DNA of 64,000 nt, from NCBI GenBank assembly GCA_036677685.1, contig JAVBWA010000019.1:1-64000 (forward strand). The letters run 5' to 3'. Origin of the DNA: JAQUBU01 sp036677685 (GTDB taxonomy: Bacteria; Bacillota; Syntrophomonadia; Syntrophomonadales; Syntrophomonadaceae). Positions 34,510 through 41,908 of the stretch are shown in pieces. A model generated the notes under the pieces. That model saw nothing but the letters and a program-made list of their open reading frames with translations, was not told the DNA's origin and did no database searches. The translations under genes and the position numbers were made by a program. Each line of letters opens with the position of its first letter. Position 1 is the first letter of the stretch.

Positions 34510-35322
34510 TTAAGGCAGGAAAATTCCCTCGGGATCAACCTTGGTATAGAGAAGTTCCAACTCGTAGTAGCTGGGTGGCTTGGTTTCTCCGGTGACCCGG
34601 GAAATATTAAGATCAAAAGAGCAGTTATCTTTAACCTGTTCAGGGGTAAAGCCGGGATGAACAGTATCCAGATAGATTACTCCTTCATCATCAAAACGGA
34701 ATACACCCATATTGGTTATTACTGCTTCAACCCCACCCCTGAAAAACTTGCCATAGATTTCCTGCTTGGGTGCCATTTCACCACTGGGCCATTTGGGCAG
34801 TCGCCAGCCGGGAGAAGTAATATAATCCACATTCTCCTTAAAGCGGCGTTTTTCTTGAACCATTATAAACACGGTGCGGCGTGCCAGGGCATTTATGTCA
34901 GGGTTGCCTCCACTGCCGGTAAAACGTTTTTCAGGACTGCAATAGTCACCAACCACAGTAGTGTTTACATTTCCATATTTATCTATTTCAGCCCCACCCA
35001 GAAAAGCCAGATCTACATAACCGCAATGCAACTGTCCATAAAAGGCCTCGGTTAGTCCGGCCGCTACAGAAGCCTGATAGGCACAGCGGGCATCCCCGAC
35101 GGAAGTGGGCAGATCAATAGGTCTGCCGTCTATGCTCCCTGCCTCATAGATACAGACTGCATTCGGTGCCGTAGACTGCTGGGCCAGCATAATAGCCAGC
35201 ATTGGCAGGCCGGTTCCCGCAAAAACAATATCCCCGTCTTTAACCTCCCGGGCTGCCGCAACTGCCAGCAGGTCAATCGGTTTATATTCACCGGGTTTTG
35301 CTAAATCATAACTGGCTGCCAT
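34510..35322 (-). CDS. CoA-transferase, beta subunit (family I, GctB/IpdB-like)
   Basis: 270 residues. Visible: AREVKDGDIVFAGTGLPMLA, CIYEAGSIDGRPIDLP (likely carries the catalytic Glu region of the beta subunit), CGYVDLAFLGGAEIDKYGNVN and GSGGNPDINALA. It belongs to the glutaconate-CoA-transferase-like group and pairs with the alpha subunit directly upstream, whose TAA abuts this ATG. Likely job: moving CoA between acetyl-CoA and a fatty or dicarboxylic acid; specificity cannot be read from the sequence. Confidence 0.88.
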   Translation of the reverse strand: MAASYDLAKPGEYKPIDLLAVAAAREVKDGDIVFAGTGLPMLAIMLAQQSTAPNAVCIYEAGSIDGRPIDLPTSVGDARCAYQASVAAGLTEAFYGQLHCGYVDLAFLGGAEIDKYGNVNTTVVGDYCSPEKRFTGSGGNPDINALARRTVFIMVQEKRRFKENVDYITSPGWRLPKWPSGEMAPKQEIYGKFFRGGVEAVITNMGVFRFDDEGVIYLDTVHPGFTPEQVKDNCSFDLNISRVTGETKPPSYYELELLYTKVDPEGIFLP

Positions 35323-36300
35323 TTATCTCGACCCCCTCTTCGCTCTGGTTGAGTAACCCAGTACTTTGTTGGCTCTCAGTTTTTCCAAGCGGGTAATCCC
35401 CAGTTTGGCAAGGTACTCTTCATGTCCATCCACTCCATATATCCATTCCTCAGCCCATTTATCATAGCCGGCTTTACTTTTTGAAGCGGCATAGAAGTTT
35501 CTGATAAAGTCGGCATCCACATCATAATATCCTTGTGAACCGGTGGGATGTGCAGACCATGGCAATTCAATCACATAATCTATAGCATATCCCGGAGAAA
35601 TGTTCTTTTCGGGCTCGGTCCGCAAATAGCTGTCGGGAACTATCTCTTCGGCCAGCACGATAACCTGATCGGCAGCTTTGATAACCTCCGCATCTGTATA
35701 GGTCTGAGCGTTTACGCGAATGGTACCCTCGTCACCTGCCTGAGAGGCATAGACTATAGCCCAATCAGGTTTGGCAGCCGGCATCAAGAGAATTTCACCC
35801 ATTCCATAGAAGGGGTCTTCAGCCACGGTATACTTTTGCAGTGGTATTTTGGGATTCGAGCCATCACGTAGTCCCGCTTTTTCAAGCATATCGAATTTCG
35901 GATTAAGGATATCAGTTCCCATCGAAAGGGCCGTGGGGAAAAACGGCAAGCCATAAGCTCCGGCCAAAAGCCGAGCCACCACCTGACCATGACTATAATC
36001 TTCAACGATCATGGTATTCTCACACTGCCCTCGGGCCACACCTTCACCAAGTTTCCCATAAAGTTCATGTCCTACCCAGCACGATTCCCATATCTTTACG
36101 GCACCTGCTCCGGCCAGAACTTCGGTGTGGGTCCCGCCGTTTACCTCAAAAAGATGCAAGTCTTTCTTACCCTGCCGCACCAATTCGTAGATTAATGCCA
36201 TAGGGCGACGCCATATTGTAAAACCGCTGAAAGACAGCATGCTGCCATCACCAATAAGGGCACCCGCTTCTTTGAGGGTTATTTTTTGTGGTTTGCCCAT
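35323..36300 (-). CDS. CoA-transferase, alpha subunit (family I, GctA/IpdA-like)
   Basis: 325 residues from the ATG at 36300, which has AGGAGGAGG five bases upstream. Motifs: LKEAGALIGDGSMLSFSGFT, LHLFEVNGGTHTEVLAGAG, GLPFFPTALSMGTDI and DPFYGMGEILLMPAAKPDWAI. It forms the heteromeric CoA-transferase with the next gene. It is separated from the acyl-CoA dehydrogenase upstream by 200 bp containing REP-like hairpins, so it may be a separate transcription unit. Confidence 0.88.
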   Translation of the reverse strand: MGKPQKITLKEAGALIGDGSMLSFSGFTIWRRPMALIYELVRQGKKDLHLFEVNGGTHTEVLAGAGAVKIWESCWVGHELYGKLGEGVARGQCENTMIVEDYSHGQVVARLLAGAYGLPFFPTALSMGTDILNPKFDMLEKAGLRDGSNPKIPLQKYTVAEDPFYGMGEILLMPAAKPDWAIVYASQAGDEGTIRVNAQTYTDAEVIKAADQVIVLAEEIVPDSYLRTEPEKNISPGYAIDYVIELPWSAHPTGSQGYYDVDADFIRNFYAASKSKAGYDKWAEEWIYGVDGHEEYLAKLGITRLEKLRANKVLGYSTRAKRGSR

Positions 36301-36321
36301 CGTTTCCTCCTCCTTTAAGGT

Positions 36322-36338
36322 AAGGGGACACACCCCTT
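36322..36338. repeat. REP-like palindrome (family R2)
   Basis: AAGGGG-ACACA-CCCCTT, a short palindrome of the GGGGACA/TGTCCCC family. A second half-copy (ATGTCCCCATTTTG) lies about 80 bp further on. Together they occupy the gap between the acyl-CoA dehydrogenase and CoA-transferase genes. Confidence 0.5.
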
Positions 36339-36501
36339 TATTACTTTAATTTACTGCTCAACTGCTTTTTATTGTATTACCTGCCAGCTTAATGGTTCCA
36401 GGCATATGCTCGGGCAATGTCCCCATTTTGTGTAATCCATATGCTTAAGTGAAGAGATATTTTTTGCCTGGCATCCATAATAATCCTGATACGACAGTAT
36501 T

Positions 36502-37650
36502 CTAGAAACGGCCGATTACTTCACGTCCGATAATCATCCGCTGAATCTGATTGGAGCCTTCATAAATCTGGGTTATTTTAACATCCCGCATCATTCTTTC
36601 AATCGGGAACTCGTTGCAATAGCCGTATCCCCCCATTAGCTGAACACAGTTGGTGCAAACTTCCATACCGGTATCGGTGGCAAATTTCTTGGCCATGGAA
36701 GCTTCCTTGTTGTGGGGCAGCCGATTGTCCTTAAGCCAGGCAGCCCGATATATCAGCAATTGAGCAGCATCAAGTGCCGCCGCCATATCGGCTACCATAA
36801 ACTGGACTCCCTGATTGGCAGCCAGAGGTTTGCCAAACTGCTGCCGTTCTTTGATGTACTGGACGGTGAAGTCAAGCGCACCTTCCCCAACACCCAGCCC
36901 CTGAGCAGCAATAGTAATACGCCCGCCGGCCAGCAGACCCATCGCAACCTTGAATCCGTCATTTATTTCTCCCAGCACATTTTCCTTCGGCACTTTGACA
37001 TCTTCAAAATACAGCTCAACCGTTGGCGATCCGTTCATACCCATTTTGGCTACCGGTTTGCTCATGGAGAATCCCGGGGTGTCCTTTTCTATTACCAGGC
37101 AGGTTATACCTCTTCCCGAGCCCTGGCTGGAATCGGTTTTTACAAAAGTGCAATATGTCGTGGCGATTCCCCCATTGGTTATAAATATTTTGCTGCCGTT
37201 GACCAGGAAATGGTCTCCTTTGTCTTCAGCCTTGCATTTCAGGGACGCGGCATCGGAACCGGCGTTAGGTTCGGTCAGAGCGTAGGCTCCAACTATTTCT
37301 CCGGTAGCCAGTGCTTTCAAATATTTTTCTTTTACCCGCTGGCTGCCGTAAAGATAGGTGCTCATGCAGCCCAGCCCGGTATGCACGCTCATGATGACCG
37401 CGGTGGAAGCACAGCACTTGGCCAATTCTTCTACAAACATGGCAAAATCCAGGTAGCTGGCTCCGGCACCACCCCATTCTTCCGGGATGGGCAGCCCGCA
37501 CAAACCCAGGTCGGCCATTTTCTTGAAGGTTTCCATTGGGAATTGATGTGTACGGTCGGTTTCAGCCGCTATTGGTTCGACCTCATTCTTGGAAAACTTC
37601 CTGAACATATCTCGCATCATTAAAGATTCTTCGCTCAATGCAAAATCCAT
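36502..37650 (-). CDS. Short-chain acyl-CoA dehydrogenase (butyryl-CoA dehydrogenase type)
   Basis: 382 residues, a standard length. FAD-dependent acyl-CoA dehydrogenase motifs: AYALTEPNAGSDAASLKC, FITNGGIATTYCTFVK, MGMNGSPTVELYFEDV, KERQQFGKPLAANQ, and QLMGGYGYCNEFPIERMMRD. The catalytic Glu of the short-chain type is in QIYEGSNQIQRM. In a butyrate oxidiser it makes crotonyl-CoA from butyryl-CoA, the energetically hardest step. No etfAB genes are in the window, so its electron acceptor must be encoded elsewhere. It is the fourth gene of the thiolase operon. Confidence 0.95.
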   Translation of the reverse strand: MDFALSEESLMMRDMFRKFSKNEVEPIAAETDRTHQFPMETFKKMADLGLCGLPIPEEWGGAGASYLDFAMFVEELAKCCASTAVIMSVHTGLGCMSTYLYGSQRVKEKYLKALATGEIVGAYALTEPNAGSDAASLKCKAEDKGDHFLVNGSKIFITNGGIATTYCTFVKTDSSQGSGRGITCLVIEKDTPGFSMSKPVAKMGMNGSPTVELYFEDVKVPKENVLGEINDGFKVAMGLLAGGRITIAAQGLGVGEGALDFTVQYIKERQQFGKPLAANQGVQFMVADMAAALDAAQLLIYRAAWLKDNRLPHNKEASMAKKFATDTGMEVCTNCVQLMGGYGYCNEFPIERMMRDVKITQIYEGSNQIQRMIIGREVIGRF

Positions 37651-37662
37651 AAATCCTCCTCC

Positions 37663-38445
37663 TTATTTTCCAATAAAATTGGCTTTCCTCTTGCCGACGA
37701 AAGCACCCATTCCTTCTTTCTGGTCCTCTGTTGCAAAACAAAGTCCGAATAGATCCGCCTCAACGGTCAGGGCCCGGTCAATATCGGTTTGCATTCCTTC
37801 ATTGACTGCCACTTTGCAAAACCGTACCGCCAACTGAGCGTTAGATGAAATCTTACGGGCAATTTGCATAACATAAACCATCAGTTCTTCGGCAGGGACC
37901 ATATAATTGACCAAACCAGTCCTTAAAGCTTCATCCGCATCAACGATTTCACCCGTATAAAGGAGTTGTTTGGCCATCCCGGTCCCTACCAACCTGGGCA
38001 GGCGCTGGGTTCCGCCAAAACCTGGGGTTACTCCCAATCCTACTTCCGGTTGGCCGAATTTGCTTTTATCGGTACAAATTCTAAAGTCACAAGCCATGGC
38101 CAGTTCACAACCTCCACCCAGGCAAAAACCATCAATAGCGGCAATTACCGGTTTTTCCATCGACTCAATCAATCGTAAAACCGACTGGCCCAAAAGGCCG
38201 AATTCCCGGCCTTCGATTGCGTTTATATCCAACATAAAGGTAATGTCGGCTCCGGCCACAAATGCCTTTCCTCCAGCCCCGCTGATTATGAGAACATCGA
38301 TTCCATTATCATTTCTTATATCCTCCACCGCAGTTTGGATATCCAACAGGGTATCGCGATTCAAAGCATTCAAGGCCTTGGGGCGGTTAATTATCAGGTT
38401 TGCAATTCGCTCCTTTTTCTCCAAAAGGATATTTTTAAATTCCAT
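37663..38445 (-). CDS. Enoyl-CoA hydratase (crotonase)
   Basis: 260 residues. Crotonase signature: oxyanion-hole GKAFVAGADI, AIDGFCLGGGCELAMACDFRI with the first catalytic Glu, and GQPEVGLGVTPGFGGTQRL with the second. It hydrates crotonyl-CoA to 3-hydroxybutyryl-CoA. It lies between acyl-CoA dehydrogenase and 3-hydroxybutyryl-CoA dehydrogenase with short spacers, which fixes its role in beta-oxidation. Confidence 0.95.
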   Translation of the reverse strand: MEFKNILLEKKERIANLIINRPKALNALNRDTLLDIQTAVEDIRNDNGIDVLIISGAGGKAFVAGADITFMLDINAIEGREFGLLGQSVLRLIESMEKPVIAAIDGFCLGGGCELAMACDFRICTDKSKFGQPEVGLGVTPGFGGTQRLPRLVGTGMAKQLLYTGEIVDADEALRTGLVNYMVPAEELMVYVMQIARKISSNAQLAVRFCKVAVNEGMQTDIDRALTVEADLFGLCFATEDQKEGMGAFVGKRKANFIGK

Positions 38446-38484
38446 CTCAAAATCCCACCTGTCTTCCCTATGATTACCAAAACA

Positions 38485-39339
38485 TTATTTACTGTAATCG
38501 TATATCCCCTTGCCGGTTTTGCGGCCCAGCCATCCAGCCTGTACATACTGCTTTAACAGAGGGGAAGGACGATATTTGGGATCTCCATAACCGGTATACA
38601 TTACATTTAATATGGACAGAATGGTATCCAGACCGATAAGGTCGGCCAACGCACAAGGCCCCATCGGATGATTCATGCCCAGTTTCATGATACTGTCAAT
38701 GTTTTCGGCCGGGGCTACCCCTTCATACAGTTCCCAAAGAGCCTCATTGATCATAACCTGCAGAACCCGGTTGGAAACAAAACCCGGCACATCTTTACAC
38801 CATACCGGAACTTTACCCATATTGAGGGAAGCTGCTTCGATGTCCTGATATACTTCATCCGTAGTAGCCAACCCTCTTATTATTTCTACCAATTTCATAA
38901 CCGGCACCGGATTCATAAAGTGCATGCCAATCACCTGTTCCGGCCGCTTGGTAGTGGCGGCGATCTGAGTAATAGGCAATGAGGAAGTATTGCTGGCCAG
39001 GATTGCATGGGGCGGAGCTATTTTATCCAGTTCCTCAAATACCTTTTTTTTGATATCAAAATTTTCTACAATAGCTTCAATTACCAAATCACAATCGGCT
39101 GCATCGGCCAAACTGATCGAGGGTTTGATTCTTCCTAAAATTGCTGCTTTCTCATCTTCACTACGTTTGCCCTTGGACACATCCCGGGTCAGGTTTTTGT
39201 CGATCAGAGCTATTCCCTTCTTCACCAGATCCATATTAATGTCATATTGTACAGTGGCATAACCGGCCTGGGCCGATACCTGGGCTATACCTCCACCCAT
39301 CTGGCCGGCGCCAATGACCATGATTTTTTTAATCTCCAT
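38485..39339 (-). CDS. 3-Hydroxybutyryl-CoA dehydrogenase
   Basis: 284 residues, typical of the monofunctional enzyme. NAD-binding loop VIGAGQMGGGIAQVSA at the N-terminus; catalytic His in GMHFMNPVPVMKLVEI; FVSNRVLQVMINEAL, MGPCALADLIGLD and the GWLGRKTGKGIYDY end are all present. It oxidises 3-hydroxybutyryl-CoA to acetoacetyl-CoA. It is the second gene after the thiolase. Confidence 0.96.
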   Translation of the reverse strand: MEIKKIMVIGAGQMGGGIAQVSAQAGYATVQYDINMDLVKKGIALIDKNLTRDVSKGKRSEDEKAAILGRIKPSISLADAADCDLVIEAIVENFDIKKKVFEELDKIAPPHAILASNTSSLPITQIAATTKRPEQVIGMHFMNPVPVMKLVEIIRGLATTDEVYQDIEAASLNMGKVPVWCKDVPGFVSNRVLQVMINEALWELYEGVAPAENIDSIMKLGMNHPMGPCALADLIGLDTILSILNVMYTGYGDPKYRPSPLLKQYVQAGWLGRKTGKGIYDYSK

Positions 39340-39377
39340 TAAAACATCCCTCCTGATTATTACTCGGTAACAGTGTT

Positions 39378-40733
39378 TTATGGTTCAACCTTTATCAGCA
39401 TGGCATCACCCTGACCGTGGCCGGAACAGATGCCGCACACCCCGATTCCGCCTCCCCGGCGTCTCAGTTCATAAGCCAGGGTCATCACGATGCGGGCACC
39501 GGTAGCACCAATGGGATGACCATAAGCAATCGCACTTCCGTTGACATTAACCTTTTCCAGCATATCCTCCTTGCTCATTCCCAATATGGCCCGGGCACTT
39601 ACCAGAACCACTGCCGCAAAAGCTTCATTGATTTCAATAAGGTCAATGTCTTTATAAGTCATATTGTTCTGTTCCAAGACTTTTTTAATGGAAAGTCCGG
39701 GAACCGTAGCGATATCCTTGGTCCACTGGGAAACTTCGGCATAATCAATAACTGTAAACAATGGCTTCAGACCCAATTCATCCGCCTTTTCCCGGCTCAT
39801 CATAAGGCACACATCTCCGCCATCATTGACCCCTGGTGCATTACCAGCCGTGACACTGCCCGGCAGCCCGGTAACCGTGCTCTTGTGATTAAAGACCGGC
39901 GGCAGCTTGGCCAAGGTTTCCAGGTTGGTCTGCGGTCTGGGTCCTTCATCTTTGGAGAATACTTCTTTTCCTCTTTTAATCTCTACCGGGAATATCTCAT
40001 CATCCAGGCGACCGGCCTCCATGGCCGCAACTGCTCTCGACTGGGATATATAGCCCCATTCATCATTATCCCGGCGGGTAAACCCAAATTCATCACTGGT
40101 TTCCGAACCATGAATGGCCATATGGCGGTTATAGAATGCATCCCAAAGTCCGTCATAAACCATTAAATCTACACAATCGGCATTCAAGAGGCCCATTCTC
40201 TTTCCATATCTCATATCGGTGAGGGCATAGGGGCAGTTGCTCATGCTTTCCTGTCCGCCGGCTATTACTATGTCGGCTTTTCCGAGTGCAATGGCCTGGA
40301 TCGCCAAATCTATAGTCTTGATTCCTGAGGAACAAACCTTGTTAACGGAAATGGCTGGAGTTGACTCGGGAAGTCCTCCCAATATTCCTGCCTGGCGGCC
40401 AGGTATCTGACCGTTTCCGGCCGGCACCACCTGTCCCATGTAGAGATAATCTACATCTTCAGGTTTAACCTTGCCGTTCGTACGCCTTAGCACCTCTTTA
40501 ATTGCAAGTGCACCCAGTTGCGGAGCATCATATTCTTTAAGCTTTCCTCCAACTACCCCATAAGGGGTCCGGCATGCCTCAACACATACAACTTCCCGGA
40601 AATTTTTATATACATTGCCAATTTTTCGGCCCATTCCCTGGTAATCAGGCTTTCTCTCACCAAAACCAGTAACCGGTATGCTTTTGGGGTAATCGGCCCT
40701 TTTCATTTCTAATTTCTGTACATAATCAGACAT
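39378..40733 (-). CDS. Acetyl-CoA acetyltransferase (thiolase)
   Basis: 451 residues. Active-site Cys in NKVCSSGIK, NEAFAAVVLVSARA, His in AYGHPIGATGARI, and the second Cys in CSGHGQGDAM. It cleaves acetoacetyl-CoA to two acetyl-CoA in butyrate oxidation. About 45 residues precede the usual thiolase start (REVVCVEACRTPYG). A good GGAGGGAT site sits directly before the ATG, so this extension looks real. It is the first gene of the thiolase-hbd-crt-acd operon. Confidence 0.95.
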   Translation of the reverse strand: MSDYVQKLEMKRADYPKSIPVTGFGERKPDYQGMGRKIGNVYKNFREVVCVEACRTPYGVVGGKLKEYDAPQLGALAIKEVLRRTNGKVKPEDVDYLYMGQVVPAGNGQIPGRQAGILGGLPESTPAISVNKVCSSGIKTIDLAIQAIALGKADIVIAGGQESMSNCPYALTDMRYGKRMGLLNADCVDLMVYDGLWDAFYNRHMAIHGSETSDEFGFTRRDNDEWGYISQSRAVAAMEAGRLDDEIFPVEIKRGKEVFSKDEGPRPQTNLETLAKLPPVFNHKSTVTGLPGSVTAGNAPGVNDGGDVCLMMSREKADELGLKPLFTVIDYAEVSQWTKDIATVPGLSIKKVLEQNNMTYKDIDLIEINEAFAAVVLVSARAILGMSKEDMLEKVNVNGSAIAYGHPIGATGARIVMTLAYELRRRGGGIGVCGICSGHGQGDAMLIKVEP

Positions 40734-40843
40734 TATATCCCTCCTAATTAAGCTCTAATTTATTGGCTAATCTGTTTTACGCCAAAATAAAAATGGATCT
40801 GCAAATAAAGCATTTTGAACTCTTAGCTTCACCTCCTCTCCAA

Positions 40844-40880
40844 CAAAAAAATGCCCCGGCAGATGTTGATCTGACGGGGC
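40844..40880 (-). terminator. Terminator/attenuator hairpin upstream of the thiolase operon
   Basis: Minus strand: a 12-bp stem with one mismatch (40869-40880 with 40853-40864) followed by seven T. It lies about 110 bp upstream of the thiolase ATG, so it either ends transcription from the com-like gene or attenuates the operon. The preceding sequence GAGAGCCAATAGAGCCCCG nearly matches the one before the hairpin at 41348. Confidence 0.75.
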
Positions 40881-40924
40881 TCTATTGGCTCTCTTTGCAG
40901 AATAAAAACCTATTAAATTTCATT

Positions 40925-41116
40925 TAAGCATCGGAAGAAACTGCAGAGTAGTTTCAATATAATTTAATCATTCCCGAAGGGAATCAATATAAGTGGTCCC
41001 CGTATGGAGCAACACACCGCGGCAACGAGGCGTGGATTAGAACCCGCCACCTCTATTGTTAATAGGAACCCGACCGCGCAAGAAAGCTGGGGACATCTTT
41101 TCACCTCGTTATATTG
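40925..41116 (+). repeat. Dispersed multi-hairpin repeat, family R1, copy 3
   Basis: Near full-length copy. The first hairpin reads GAAACTGC-AGA-GTAGTTTC (one G-U-type change), followed by ATTCCCGAAGGGAAT, GTCCCCGTATGGAGC and the CGAGGCG/CCTCG segment. It lies between the com-like gene and the thiolase leader, in plus-strand orientation. Confidence 0.88.
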
Positions 41117-41135
41117 AACAAGTTTGGGACACATA

Positions 41136-41309
41136 TTACTTAGCCATACTCTCCAATGGTTGAGAATTGCTGATTAGGTCAAACTCAGATATCTCTTTCC
41201 TTTTTAAGATATTGGTCTGGCCACAACGCGGGCACTTGATCTCCAATTCTCCGCATTCACGATATTTTCCTAAGAGTTTCCGGCAATTTTTACAGCGAAA
41301 ATCCTTCAT
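41136..41309 (-). CDS. Small Com-like zinc-ribbon protein
   Basis: 57 residues, start ATG at 41309 with AAGGAG 9 bp upstream. Four Cys form two knuckles: C6-x2-C9 (RCKNCRKLL) and C26-x2-C29 (IKCPRCGQ), with spacing and flanks like the phage Mu Com translational regulator family (RCKNCNKLL...IRCPRC). A third Cys (C19) lies between. Mu Com activates mom mRNA translation. No Mu genes are nearby, so this is a solitary homologue. It lies downstream of a sigma-54 promoter and may bind RNA or DNA; its target is unknown. Confidence 0.8.
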   Translation of the reverse strand: MKDFRCKNCRKLLGKYRECGELEIKCPRCGQTNILKRKEISEFDLISNSQPLESMAK

Positions 41310-41347
41310 CTTTGTCCACTCCTTCCCATTTCGCCAATCTTTGAAAT

Positions 41348-41380
41348 AAAAAATCCCGCTTGAATAATATTCTTGCGGGG
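41348..41380 (-). terminator. Terminator/attenuator hairpin in the leader of the com-like gene
   Basis: Minus strand: stem GCGGG/CCCGC extended by an inner ATTC/GAAT pairing, followed by a six-T run. It lies between the sigma-54 promoter (41581) and the com-like start (41309), so it could attenuate that transcript. It is preceded by GAGAGCCATTGAGCCCCG, a near copy of the sequence before the hairpin at 40844. Confidence 0.65.
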
Positions 41381-41580
41381 CTCAATGGCTCTCATATACA
41401 AGGCTGAATACTATATTAAATTACTAAATTACCCAGATGTTCTTTTTGCATTCAAACTTGATCGTTCTCCGGTGTCCATGATTCATGGAATCTTTTTAAA
41501 GATATTTCAAAAGTATTTGCTACATGCCTATTTCTTTATCTTTTCGCAAATTCTATTTCAACTTACTCAACCTAATACTA

Positions 41581-41596
41581 TGCAATATGTATGCCA
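41581..41596 (-). promoter_or_regulatory. Sigma-54 promoter (TGGCAT-N5-TTGCA)
   Basis: Minus strand reads TGGCATACATATTGCA, which matches the -24/-12 consensus TGGCAC-N5-TTGCA at all but one position, with the required 10-bp GG-to-GC spacing. It points toward the com-like gene and the thiolase operon, and lies 310 bp downstream of a sigma-54 activator gene. Confidence 0.75.
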
Positions 41597-41664
41597 AGTA
41601 ACCTGGGAAAGCTTATTGATTGGTTGAAATATAGGGGTCAGGCTTTGTGTACTATATTTCAATC

Positions 41665-41680
41665 GTTGTACCAGTGCAAC
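41665..41680. promoter_or_regulatory. Operator-like palindrome 1, GTTG-N8-CAAC
   Basis: GTTGTACCAGTGCAAC. It is about 70-85 bp upstream of the sigma-54 -24 element, a usual distance for an upstream activator site. It shares the pattern GTTG-N6-TGCAAC with sites 2 and 3. Confidence 0.65.
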
Positions 41681-41835
41681 AATGTCAGTTAATTGATCAG
41701 CCAATTTTTTGGGTTTATTTTTTCTTTTAAAAAACATAAAGTCATTTTATTGGCCTGACCATTCGCCGACTCTCCCGATCTTATAGTTTTTCCAAATATT
41801 AATTTCCATATCTTACTTTTGCCGACTCAAAACGC

Positions 41836-41851
41836 GTTGTATATATGCAAC
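41836..41851. promoter_or_regulatory. Operator-like palindrome 2, GTTG-N8-CAAC
   Basis: GTTGTATATATGCAAC, the same 16-bp pattern as the sites at 41665 and 41870. Confidence 0.65.
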
Positions 41852-41869
41852 AGTTTTCAACAGTAATTT

Positions 41870-41885
41870 GTTGCTCTAATGCAAC
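41870..41885. promoter_or_regulatory. Operator-like palindrome 3, GTTG-N8-CAAC
   Basis: GTTGCTCTAATGCAAC; a degenerate fourth copy (GTTGCGTTTTGGCAAT) follows at 41891-41906, just before the stop codon of the activator gene. The cluster is probably the binding region of the adjacent sigma-54 activator. Confidence 0.65.
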
Positions 41886-41908
41886 GGCATGTTGCGTTTT
41901 GGCAATAT

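Noticed and set aside
36370..36420. Possible sigma-54 promoter (TGGAAC...AAGC) upstream of the CoA-transferase genes
   Set aside because: The GG-to-GC distance is 9 rather than 10 bp and the -12 half does not match TTGC.
41373..41627. 84-codon plus-strand frame in the sigma-54 promoter region
   Set aside because: No ribosome binding site and no recognisable family; it is antisense to the predicted leader of the com-like gene.
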